The notes beneath the pieces were generated by a model that saw only the letters and a program-made list of their open reading frames with translations, was not told the DNA's origin and searched no databases. 18,892 bases of DNA from Candidatus Aenigmatarchaeota archaeon (lineage in GTDB: Archaea; Aenigmatarchaeota; Aenigmatarchaeia; QMZP01): positions 178,404 to 197,295 of the forward strand of contig CP070801.1 of NCBI GenBank assembly GCA_020343575.1, given 5' to 3'. Positions 6,362 through 12,084 of this stretch are shown piece after piece; positions within the stretch are counted from its first letter, which is position 1; every line of letters starts with the position of its first letter. Position numbers and translations under genes: made by a program.

Positions 6362-6398
6362 GTCGGTTTGGATAGGTTGGATAAAGCCATCTATCGAA
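6362..6398 (+). repeat. Hairpin element copy B (free-standing, before tRNA-Leu)
   Basis: GTCGGT (6362-6367), TTGG (6368-6371), an 18-nt loop in all ending ATAAA (6381-6385), GCCATC (6386-6391), three bases (TAT), then CGAA (6395-6398). Loop length and spacer equal those of copies C and D. The arms pair imperfectly, with two mismatches and one G-U, so this copy looks degraded. It ends 5 nt before the mature tRNA start. Confidence 0.7.
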
Positions 6399-6441
6399 GG
6401 ATTGCGGAGGTAGCGAAGTGGTCAAACGCGCTGGACTCAAG

Positions 6442-6484
6442 GCTGTGCTTGAGTTATGATTCAAGATGATTGGGTGCGTGAGAA
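6442..6484 (+). other. 43-nt tRNA-Leu intron at the canonical 37/38 site
   Basis: The BHB has outer helix CTGGA/TCCAG, central helix CTCA (6436-6439) with TGAG (6479-6482), and bulges AG^G (6440-6442) and AA^A (6483-6485). An internal hairpin CTTGA/TCAAG (6448-6452 with 6461-6465) lies in the intron. This is the usual archaeal intron site and the intron is unrelated in sequence to the T-loop introns. Confidence 0.88.
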
Positions 6485-6516
6485 ATCCAGTCCCTTAGTG
6501 GGTTCGGCGGTTCGAA

Positions 6517-6564
6517 AAAGCGTTTGACGGCTTGGTTAAAACGGATAAAGCCGTCATTCGAAAA
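6517..6564 (+). other. 48-nt tRNA-Leu intron in the T-loop (59/60)
   Basis: The BHB geometry is identical to that in tRNA-Gly. The outer helix is the T-stem GGCGG/CCGCC, the central helix is TTCG (6511-6514) with CGAA (6559-6562), and the bulges are AA^A (6515-6517) and AA^T (6563-6565). The body is hairpin element copy C. Position, fold and sequence all match the tRNA-Gly T-loop intron, so the two are probably related. Confidence 0.9.
6526..6562 (+). repeat. Hairpin element copy C (inside tRNA-Leu T-loop intron)
   Basis: Arms GACGGC (6526-6531) and GCCGTC (6550-6555) pair perfectly around an 18-nt loop that begins TTGG and ends ATAAA. Three bases (ATT) and CGAA (6559-6562) follow. Confidence 0.85.
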
Positions 6565-6581
6565 TCCGCCCCTCCGCATAG

Positions 6582-6618
6582 GCCGACTTGGATAGATTTA
6601 ATAAAGTCGGCACGCGAA
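6582..6618 (+). repeat. Hairpin element copy D (free-standing, after tRNA-Leu)
   Basis: Arms GCCGAC (6582-6587) and GTCGGC (6606-6611) pair perfectly around an 18-nt loop that begins TTGG and ends ATAAA. Three bases (ACG) and CGAA (6615-6618) follow. The arm sequence differs from copy C but stays complementary, so the fold is conserved. It begins 4 nt after the tRNA discriminator base and ends just before the L18e promoter. Confidence 0.8.
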
Positions 6619-6622
6619 TAAG

Positions 6623-6632
6623 ATATTTAAAT
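6623..6632 (+). promoter_or_regulatory. TATA-box promoter of the L18e-L13-S9-S10 operon
   Basis: ATATTTAAAT is centred about 32 nt before the L18e ATG, which predicts a leader of only a few bases. It directly follows hairpin copy D. Confidence 0.5.
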
Positions 6633-6659
6633 AAAAACAGGAAATAGAAGAAGATTAGA

Positions 6660-7019
6660 ATGAAAATAAGAAAAAAGGGCCAGAACCTGCAGGAACTGAT
6701 TGGAAATCTTAGCAGGCACGGGTCTGAGAAGAAAGCAGATGCCTGGAAAGCGGTAGCCAGGAGTCTAAACAAACCTAGAAGGAAAAGGTATGAAATCAGT
6801 CTCCACAGGATCGAGAAAAACTCGAAACCCAGGGAGACCGTAGTGGTTCCTGGGATTGTCCTGGGTTCTGGTGAGATCAAGAAGTCGGTGACTATAGCTG
6901 CCCTGAAATTCTCAGGAAAAGCGAAAGAAAAGATTGAGAAAGCAGGGGGTAAGTGTTTGGAAATCGAGGAACTGCTTGAAAAGGACCCCAAGGGTCATAA
7001 AATAAGGATAATGGGATAA
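6660..7019 (+). CDS. rpl18e: 50S ribosomal protein L18e (eL18)
   Basis: This 119-aa large-subunit protein belongs to the same superfamily as bacterial L15. Family features are the N-terminal basic segment, a Trp-containing helix (DAWKAVARSLNKP), a VVPGIVLGSGEI core strand near residues 61-72, and GHKIRIMG at the end. Length is normal for archaea. It is first in an operon with L13, S9 and S10, and L13 starts 1 nt after its stop. Confidence 0.96.
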   Translation: MKIRKKGQNLQELIGNLSRHGSEKKADAWKAVARSLNKPRRKRYEISLHRIEKNSKPRETVVVPGIVLGSGEIKKSVTIAALKFSGKAKEKIEKAGGKCLEIEELLEKDPKGHKIRIMG

Positions 7020-7020
7020 C

Positions 7021-7440
7021 ATGGAAGAGATTTACATAGACGCATCAGAGCAGGTGATGGGAAGACTGGCATCAAAGATAGCAAGGGAACTGCTTAAGGG
7101 AAATAAGGTTTATGTTATCAACGCTGAAAAATCAATGATATCCGGGGACCCCAAGCATGTTTTAAAAACCTATCAGGAAAAAATCAATAGGGGAGACCCC
7201 TACCATGGCCCCTTCTCCCCCAAGACATCTGAAATAATCTTTAAGAGGGTTGTGAGGGGAATGTTACCGAAAAAGGCAAGGGGTAGGGAAGCCCTGAAGG
7301 GTCTAAGGGTTTTCAGATCAAGACTCGAATCATTTGAGGGAAAGGAGTTCAAAAAGTTCGAAGAGACGAAGATAAAGAGAGATCAGAGCTACATGGATCT
7401 TGGAAAACTCTCCAAAAAGTTAGGTGCAAGGTCGAGGTAA
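7021..7440 (+). CDS. rpl13: 50S ribosomal protein L13 (uL13)
   Basis: A 139-aa large-subunit protein. It opens with IDASEQVMGRLASKIAREL, the conserved uL13 start, followed by VYVINAEK and the RGMLPKK segment (about residues 79-85) typical of the family. It begins 1 nt after L18e and is followed closely by S9, matching the conserved archaeal order L18e, L13, S9. Confidence 0.97.
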   Translation: MEEIYIDASEQVMGRLASKIARELLKGNKVYVINAEKSMISGDPKHVLKTYQEKINRGDPYHGPFSPKTSEIIFKRVVRGMLPKKARGREALKGLRVFRSRLESFEGKEFKKFEETKIKRDQSYMDLGKLSKKLGARSR

Positions 7441-7441
7441 T

Positions 7442-7903
7442 ATGGCAAAGAAAGTGGTAAAAACCAAAAAGGTAGTAAAGAAAACAGAGAAGAAGGAGAA
7501 GCCAAAAACGGTTTTGACAGTGGGAAAAAGAAAGAGAGCGATAGCAAGGGCTAGCTTTAAGAAGGGTTCTGGCATAATCAAGATAAACTCAAAACCCCTT
7601 GAGCTGATTCAGCCTGAGATGATAAGGCTAAAGATACAGGAACCCCTGAAAATCGCGGGTGATGCCTGGAAGAGTTTTAATGTGAAGATTAACGTAAAGG
7701 GCGGAGGTCCGATGAGCCAGGCCGAAGCCGTAAGACAGGCATTGGCAAGGGGGATGGTTGAACTGGTAGGTGGGGATTTGAGGCAAAAGTATTTATCTTA
7801 CGACAGGAATCTATTGGTATACGATCCCAGAAGAACAGAACCCCACAAACCACCACACTCCTCGTGGGGAGCAAGGAGATACAAACAGAGAAGTAAGAGG
7901 TAA
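7442..7903 (+). CDS. rps9: 30S ribosomal protein S9 (uS9)
   Basis: The protein has 153 aa from ATG 7442. An in-frame ATG at 7424 overlaps L13, while 7442 is preceded by GAGGT (7433-7437) and gives the start MAKKVVK. A lysine-rich tail of about 25 residues precedes the core TVGKRKRAIARASF. The C-terminus GARRYKQRSKR reaches the decoding site and contacts P-site tRNA, and its terminal Arg is present. In many archaea RpoN and RpoK follow; here S10 does. Confidence 0.97.
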   Translation: MAKKVVKTKKVVKKTEKKEKPKTVLTVGKRKRAIARASFKKGSGIIKINSKPLELIQPEMIRLKIQEPLKIAGDAWKSFNVKINVKGGGPMSQAEAVRQALARGMVELVGGDLRQKYLSYDRNLLVYDPRRTEPHKPPHSSWGARRYKQRSKR

Positions 7904-7908
7904 TTGTT

Positions 7909-8244
7909 ATGGAGTTCGCAAGGATCAAGCTTGCTGGAAGGAATATTGAGGAACTGAAGGAGATATGCAATCAAATCAGGGAAATCGCTAAAAAATACGG
8001 AGTTTCCTGCAGGGGACCCATACCTTTACCAACAAAGAAACTCAGGGTCCAGACCCTCAAGACACCCTGTGGCGATGGAACAGGTCATGGAAACGCTACA
8101 TGGGACAGATGGGAGATGAGGATTCACAGAAGAATCATGGACATAGGCAGTAACGAGAGGGCCCTGAGGCAGGTTGTGAGGATTCCTATACCAGAAGGTG
8201 TTAAGATAGATATAGAATTAAAGGAAAAGTACGAACACAAATAA
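7909..8244 (+). CDS. rps10: 30S ribosomal protein S10 (uS10)
   Basis: A 111-aa small-subunit protein. The core includes IREIAKKYGVSCRGPIPLPT (about 23-42), KKLRVQTLKTPCG, and WEMRIHRRIMDI with its conserved nucleic-acid-binding HRR. It lies 5 nt after S9, in the same operon. S10 often follows elongation factor EF-1-alpha in archaea, so this position after S9 is a rearrangement. A T-run (8246-8252) after the stop may terminate transcription. Confidence 0.96.
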   Translation: MEFARIKLAGRNIEELKEICNQIREIAKKYGVSCRGPIPLPTKKLRVQTLKTPCGDGTGHGNATWDRWEMRIHRRIMDIGSNERALRQVVRIPIPEGVKIDIELKEKYEHK

Positions 8245-8277
8245 ATTTTTTCGTCTCCATATAATATATATGGATAG

Positions 8278-8335
8278 AATGACTATTCTGAAGTGGAATT
8301 TCTCGGTTGATCACATGATAAGGTCATTCGAGAAA
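8278..8335. repeat. Two overlapping inverted repeats between convergent genes
   Basis: This 117-nt gap separates convergent S10 and prefoldin alpha. AATGAC (8278-8283) pairs with GTCATT (8323-8328), and TTTCTCG (8299-8305) pairs with CGAGAAA (8329-8335). The two stems cannot fully form together. A bidirectional terminator or small RNA is possible. I found no tRNA fold here and no ORF. Confidence 0.4.
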
Positions 8336-8361
8336 GAATCCTTAAACTATAACCTTTGGTC

Positions 8362-8781
8362 CTAACGTTTCTGGGACTCCCTTACTATCTTCTCTATCTC
8401 TGGTGTGAGTTTATTTATGTTCTTTACAACCTCGTACATCTGGACCTGAATCTTTTTCCTATCTTCTTCTATCTCCTCTTTCCTATACTCGAGAAAGGAT
8501 TTGTCAGAGTTTACACTTTTCGTTACCATCAACCCTGCCCCGATGTCCAGGAGTACACCGGAACCGAGTATGTTTCCGTGAGCATAGCACCCGGATCCCA
8601 GAGGAACCAGAGTTTCATTATCCTTCTTGAACTTTACCATCTCATTCAGTGCATGCTCTGTGGTTTCGATATCCAGCAATCTGTTCTCAATCAGGAGGGT
8701 CTGCCTCTTTAATTCCTCAAGTTCTGCCTGAAGAACCTGGTACATGATTATTTTTCCCTGATCCTTTTCCTTTTCACTCAT
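8362..8781 (-). CDS. pfdA: Prefoldin alpha subunit
   Basis: Prefoldin is the jellyfish-shaped chaperone that delivers unfolded proteins to the thermosome. The 139-aa protein has the alpha-subunit layout: an N-terminal coiled-coil helix (about 8-50), a beta-hairpin region with LVPLGSGCYAHG (58-69) and LLDIGAGLMV (77-86), and a C-terminal coiled-coil helix (about 95-137). The beta-hairpin motif is diagnostic. It has its own TATA box overlapping the end of pth2 and a GAGG 9 nt before the ATG. Confidence 0.95.
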   Translation of the reverse strand: MSEKEKDQGKIIMYQVLQAELEELKRQTLLIENRLLDIETTEHALNEMVKFKKDNETLVPLGSGCYAHGNILGSGVLLDIGAGLMVTKSVNSDKSFLEYRKEEIEEDRKKIQVQMYEVVKNINKLTPEIEKIVRESQKR

Positions 8782-8816
8782 AGTATTCGGCCTCTTTGCT
8801 AAATGTTGTATTGTAT

Positions 8817-8826
8817 ACTTATAAAA
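8817..8826 (-). promoter_or_regulatory. TATA-box promoter of prefoldin alpha
   Basis: On the minus strand this reads TTTTATAAGT, centred 40 nt before the ATG at 8781. It overlaps the pth2 stop. The predicted leader of about 14 nt carries the GAGG ribosome-binding site (8791-8794). Confidence 0.5.
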
Positions 8827-9160
8827 TCTTTAGCTTTCCCGTCACCTTGTCCAGGTCCTCCTCTTTACATGGACCTATACCAAGCACTGTTATGGTTCCG
8901 GGAGGGACTTTCGTCCTGCCTGCGTCCCTTATAAGGGAGTATGGTAAATCAAGGTCCTTTGCTTTTTTATGGAGATCCAACATCTCCCTGAGACTCTCAA
9001 CCCTGACAACAACCTTCTTGCCTCCAGAATCTTCCCATTTCTTCCTGGCATCTGGATCGGATTTTTTGTAGGCATTAAGGGATGCATGCGCGACCTGAAC
9101 AGCTAGCTTGCCCTTGTCCAGTTTCAGATCCCTCCTAACAACAACGACCTGCTTGTACAT
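8819..9160 (-). CDS. pth2: Peptidyl-tRNA hydrolase, Pth2 family
   Basis: Pth2 frees tRNA from peptidyl-tRNA that drops off the ribosome. From ATG 9160 the protein is 113 aa, the normal size. Motifs are a conserved Lys-Gly-Lys with QVAHA (22-26), the DAGRTK loop (79-84), PPGT (86-89) and TVLGIGP (91-97), all expected of the family's active-site region. The frame extends further upstream, but 9160 is chosen because the protein then starts MYKQVVVVRRDLK as in homologues and a TATA box lies 28 nt upstream. Confidence 0.96.
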   Translation of the reverse strand: MYKQVVVVRRDLKLDKGKLAVQVAHASLNAYKKSDPDARKKWEDSGGKKVVVRVESLREMLDLHKKAKDLDLPYSLIRDAGRTKVPPGTITVLGIGPCKEEDLDKVTGKLKIL

Positions 9161-9183
9161 GAAAGTTATTTGTACTGGTTCAC

Positions 9184-9193
9184 TTAAAAATAT
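9184..9193 (-). promoter_or_regulatory. TATA-box promoter of pth2
   Basis: Minus-strand TATTTTTAAG is centred 28 nt before the ATG at 9160, consistent with leaderless transcription. Confidence 0.5.
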
Positions 9194-9215
9194 AAAAATA
9201 GAGACATAGAAACAA

Positions 9216-9238
9216 GTAAAAAAACCAAAAAATAAAAG
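9216..9238 (-). terminator. T-rich terminator after the pilin gene
   Basis: The minus strand carries three successive T-runs (7, 6 and 4 Ts) about 27-50 nt after the pilin stop at 9265. This fits an archaeal oligo-T terminator that insulates pth2 from the pilus cluster. Confidence 0.45.
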
Positions 9239-9264
9239 ACAGGGCAATCAAACAAAACTATATA

Positions 9265-9738
9265 TTAAATTACTGTTCCTGTCACCTTTCCGTTCTCTCT
9301 GAATGACAATCCCTTGTCATTTGTTCCTAACATTGAGATCTCAGCATTGTAGACTGATCCTGAAATTGGGGTTCCGCAGGTTGCTGTTACGTTGAAATCT
9401 GCTCCCATTCCAATGTCAACTCCTCCTCCAGGTATTGCTGCGGCATTGACTTGCACGCCTGTGCATGACGTTGCTCCTACATCCACTGTTACTGAGGTAA
9501 GGTTTATTGCGTAAGGTGCGTTGTTACCCAGCAGAACTGTAAATGTACCAGTACTTGCTAATTCCCATGCACCTGGTGATGGTTTTCCTATGTTATCAAA
9601 TCCTGTTGCTATTGACTGTGTCACTGGACTGAAAAGACCCATTGCGTAAAGTGCTGCTGCCACTATTATTACAATTATTATTGCCCATCCGTATGTCATC
9701 AGATATTCCATTGCTGCTTGTGCCTTTTTCATATGCAT
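9265..9738 (-). CDS. Pilin-like protein with class III signal peptide (QxxxE type)
   Basis: The 157-aa precursor starts with a short basic leader and MKKA followed by QAAMEYLMTYGW. This is close to the QxSxExxxL motif of archaeal class III signal peptides, with cleavage expected before Gln7 and the conserved Glu at +5. A hydrophobic helix (about 18-34) follows, then a Gly/Thr/Asn-rich beta domain typical of surface filaments, with two cysteines. Such pilins are usually cut by an EppA-type peptidase, not seen here. The ATG at 9738 lies 28 nt after a TATA box (9761-9770); a second ATG at 9732 would also serve. It is the last gene of a pilus-like cluster. Confidence 0.85.
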   Translation of the reverse strand: MHMKKAQAAMEYLMTYGWAIIIVIIVAAALYAMGLFSPVTQSIATGFDNIGKPSPGAWELASTGTFTVLLGNNAPYAINLTSVTVDVGATSCTGVQVNAAAIPGGGVDIGMGADFNVTATCGTPISGSVYNAEISMLGTNDKGLSFRENGKVTGTVI

Positions 9739-9774
9739 CTTTTAATAATTAGGTCTGGTTGTATATAAATATTA

Positions 9775-10722
9775 TCAGGGTATCAGTGTACCAAAAATAC
9801 CAGATATCAACATCCTTGCGGAAAAGAAAACCACTAACGCTATGACTGTCAGAATGGGTATGTATTTTATTCCTGCCTTCTCTTTTCCTGAATCTATTAT
9901 TCCCATTATCAATCCTCCAAATATCGTTGTTATCAGTATTGCTGCTATCGAGAACATGAGGAGGAAATCCGGTGATATGCTAATTCCCCCAAATCCTACC
10001 ATTGGGAGACCTGTTGCAAATTCCTCAGGTACCTGGGTTACTGCTCCTATCTGTCCAATGGTTGTTACCAAGAATGTTGATAAGGCATAGAGAACAGGAG
10101 CTCCTACTGCACCGGCAAAGCCTATGAATATTCCGTACATTAGGATGTTAGCCTTCACTTCCTTCCTTATGGATTCCTTTCTCCTCATATCTATTGCCGT
10201 TTCTTCAAAGAGGGAGACAAGCTGCCCACCAGACCTTATTCCCCTTACAATCAATCCTATTGTTGTTTCCAGAATCTCGGATTTTATGGTTTTCGGGATC
10301 TCTCTTAGACTCTCCTGTAATGGTTTTCCGGTCATCATCTCCTTTCCGGATCTCTTTATTGCATCGGAGAGGGGACCGAACTCCTTCCTTGCGGACAGGA
10401 GCATGGCCCTGCTTGGTATGAAACCGGATTTTATGTTCGCAGCCATCAGCTGGAGAGCATCAGGGAGGATTTTCTCTATGAACTTTGTTCTTCTGTCCAC
10501 CGCAAGAATCAAAAATCCATGAAATAGGCCAAAAAACGCGATAAAAACACCAACCCCCATAAGGAGGGCATATTCTCTTACAAAAAGAGCTGCAATAAAA
10601 CCAATTGCAATGCTAATGGTAATACTGTAATTTACAAATCCCTGCGGGCTTTTTCTGCTACCCGAAAACTTGAGCAATTCCTCAATCTTCTCTTTATAAC
10701 TTCTGGGCATTAGTACGTACAC
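9775..10722 (-). CDS. GspF/TadC-family pilus assembly membrane protein (single F domain)
   Basis: The inner-membrane platform protein of type IV pilus-like systems works with a secretion ATPase to assemble pilins. This 315-aa protein has two membrane helices near residues 31-75, a cytoplasmic helical F domain (about 85-185, with LPDALQLMAANIKSGF and IRSGGQLVSLFEETA), and three more hydrophobic segments (about 190-215, 253-278 and 288-312). The conserved G-x-P/GG pattern marks the T2SSF family. The start is GTG 10722 (leaderless from a TATA near 10745) or ATG 10710. It lies between two pilin genes. Confidence 0.88.
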   Translation of the reverse strand: MYVLMPRSYKEKIEELLKFSGSRKSPQGFVNYSITISIAIGFIAALFVREYALLMGVGVFIAFFGLFHGFLILAVDRRTKFIEKILPDALQLMAANIKSGFIPSRAMLLSARKEFGPLSDAIKRSGKEMMTGKPLQESLREIPKTIKSEILETTIGLIVRGIRSGGQLVSLFEETAIDMRRKESIRKEVKANILMYGIFIGFAGAVGAPVLYALSTFLVTTIGQIGAVTQVPEEFATGLPMVGFGGISISPDFLLMFSIAAILITTIFGGLIMGIIDSGKEKAGIKYIPILTVIALVVFFSARMLISGIFGTLIP

Positions 10723-10763
10723 ATATTATTCTTGTTTTCCGGGATTTATTAATTTAGAAATAA

Positions 10764-11183
10764 TCAAAGACCTGTTATCCACTGCCTCTGTATAAGATCC
10801 TGGACGCTTGTACACTCCTGAGCCTGTATGGTCACCTCATCAATTGTGCTGGATATTCCTGTAAAGGTGAATGTCCTCAGCTGGCCCCCATCAACAGTAT
10901 AGGTCTGGGCTGCCTGGGTTATTGTGCCGTTCTGGTATTTCAACAAGGTATCAAAGGTCAGAGTCATCGTTCCCCTGTTCTTCACATAAAGGTTCAATGT
11001 TCCGGTTGGTTGGTCGTAGGTTGCTCCCTGGATTATCACATCTATGTTAAAGCACTCTGTCGGGGGCAGGGTTTCCCTCGCGAACCTGGAAGCCCACGTG
11101 GCCAGCATACCTGCAACTATAAGGGTAAAGGCAATCAGAACTATAACAGCAATCAGTGGTGAAACACCTTTTTTATTTCCCAT
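10764..11183 (-). CDS. Archaeal type IV pilin, KKG/VSP signal type
   Basis: The 139-aa precursor begins MGNKKGVSPLIAVIVLIAF, the standard archaeal type IV pilin start. Cleavage is expected after Gly6, followed by a hydrophobic assembly helix to about residue 31. The rest is a beta-rich extracellular domain containing one cysteine near each end (Cys44 and Cys124) that could form a disulfide. A TATA box lies 29 nt before the ATG. Its signal differs in type from that of the pilin at 9265, so the cluster carries two pilin classes. Confidence 0.9.
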   Translation of the reverse strand: MGNKKGVSPLIAVIVLIAFTLIVAGMLATWASRFARETLPPTECFNIDVIIQGATYDQPTGTLNLYVKNRGTMTLTFDTLLKYQNGTITQAAQTYTVDGGQLRTFTFTGISSTIDEVTIQAQECTSVQDLIQRQWITGL

Positions 11184-11206
11184 ATATAGAATATTGTTTT
11201 CTGTCC

Positions 11207-11218
11207 TTTATAAATTTA
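11207..11218 (-). promoter_or_regulatory. TATA-box promoter of the KKG/VSP pilin
   Basis: TTTATAAA/TAAATTTATAAA on the minus strand is centred 29 nt before the ATG at 11183. This is one of the best TATA matches in the window and gives the pilin its own transcript. Confidence 0.55.
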
Positions 11219-11235
11219 AATCCTATACACTCAAA

Positions 11236-12084
11236 TTAGAGAAACGATATCTGGAACTGCACAGCGAAGGAGAAGAGAGCGTATCCTATTATTATCAGGA
11301 AAACCGAATGCTTTAACCCTGCAGCAACCGTTCCCTCTGCCATCTTTCCTACTGCAAGACCTGCAAAGAATCCTTGGATTATAATGAAGAAGATGAAAGT
11401 TTCTGTGTACAACTCTGCGGGAACGAGTGTGGTTTGCGAGACTAGGGCTAAGCCTCCTATTTCTTCTGGTGACAGAACAGGTATGAGTGAAACCTGCATT
11501 ATTATCAGAATCCCTATGAATACAAAGAAGATGAGGAAGAGCATGATTACCTGCGAATACACGGATGATCTCCTTTCCTTGTTAATCTTCTCTATGGTCA
11601 GCATGGATTTTGAAACAGCAGAAAGAGTGTCTGATATCTTTCCTCCAACCTTGTAGGTTTCTATTATGGTGGTTACAGATCTTCTGATGGGTCTTGAACG
11701 CGTAGCCCTTGCAAAATTCTTCAGCGCTTTTTCAAAGGGAATTCCCCAGTTCACCTGTGCATTCAAATCATTTACCAACAATGTAAGGGATGAGTAGTCC
11801 CTATTTGAGCAGTGCTCCAGTGCCATTGGTAACGTCATTCCGGAGTTTATCGAATCTGCCATATCCATTACGAATCCTACGAACCTCTGCTCCATCTCCC
11901 TCTTCGTTCTGTACTTGGTGTAGAATATGAGTGTGGGCGGAACCACCAGAATTATCCCACCTATTACATTCAGAACAGGAACGAGGAATGGTATGATCTC
12001 GGCTACGAATATGTTGTTGATTCCAAGAATCACAACACCTATTACTATTGAAATAACCTCGAAAAGGTATTTGAATTCTTTCAT
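11236..12084 (-). CDS. GspF/TadC-family membrane protein, second of an abutting pair
   Basis: The 282-aa protein has two N-terminal membrane helices (about 7-25 and 31-55), a cytoplasmic F domain (about 66-170, including GMTLPMALEHCSNRDYSSL and YKVGGKISDTLSAVSKSM), and three C-terminal hydrophobic segments (about 180-205, 225-250 and 258-281). Its ATG directly follows the stop of the upstream F-domain gene (TGA-ATG), so the two are almost certainly translated together. Together they match the size of a two-domain archaellum/pilus protein such as FlaJ, here split in two. Confidence 0.87.
   Translation of the reverse strand: MKEFKYLFEVISIVIGVVILGINNIFVAEIIPFLVPVLNVIGGIILVVPPTLIFYTKYRTKREMEQRFVGFVMDMADSINSGMTLPMALEHCSNRDYSSLTLLVNDLNAQVNWGIPFEKALKNFARATRSRPIRRSVTTIIETYKVGGKISDTLSAVSKSMLTIEKINKERRSSVYSQVIMLFLIFFVFIGILIIMQVSLIPVLSPEEIGGLALVSQTTLVPAELYTETFIFFIIIQGFFAGLAVGKMAEGTVAAGLKHSVFLIIIGYALFSFAVQFQISFL

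Larger units (their letters stand above)
6404..6578 (+). tRNA. tRNA-Leu (anticodon CAA) with two introns
   Basis: Acceptor strands GCGGAGG (6404-6410) and CCTCCGC (6571-6577) pair fully, with discriminator A6578 and no encoded CCA. The D-stem is GCG/CGC. The anticodon stem CTGGA (6431-6435)/TCCAG (6486-6490) encloses CTCAAG plus A6485 after removal of 6442-6484, giving anticodon CAA (6438-6440). A long variable arm with CCC/GGG (within 6491-6505) marks a class II tRNA. The T-arm GGCGG/CCGCC is interrupted by a second intron (6517-6564); splicing gives loop TTCGAAT. The mature RNA would be 84 nt from exons 6404-6441, 6485-6516 and 6565-6578. Confidence 0.95.

Noticed and set aside
5612..6618. 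CRISPR array, because of repeated hairpins
   Set aside because: The four copies are unevenly spaced, vary in arm sequence and lack a constant repeat/spacer layout; no cas genes are present.
8271..8342. Possible intron-bearing tRNA between S10 and prefoldin alpha
   Set aside because: GGAT/ATCC ends and a TTCGA occur, but no acceptor, D-arm or anticodon arm of proper size can be assembled.
8356..8712. 118-aa plus-strand ORF opposite prefoldin alpha
   Set aside because: The minus-strand frame has the diagnostic prefoldin motif, and the plus frame is its complement.
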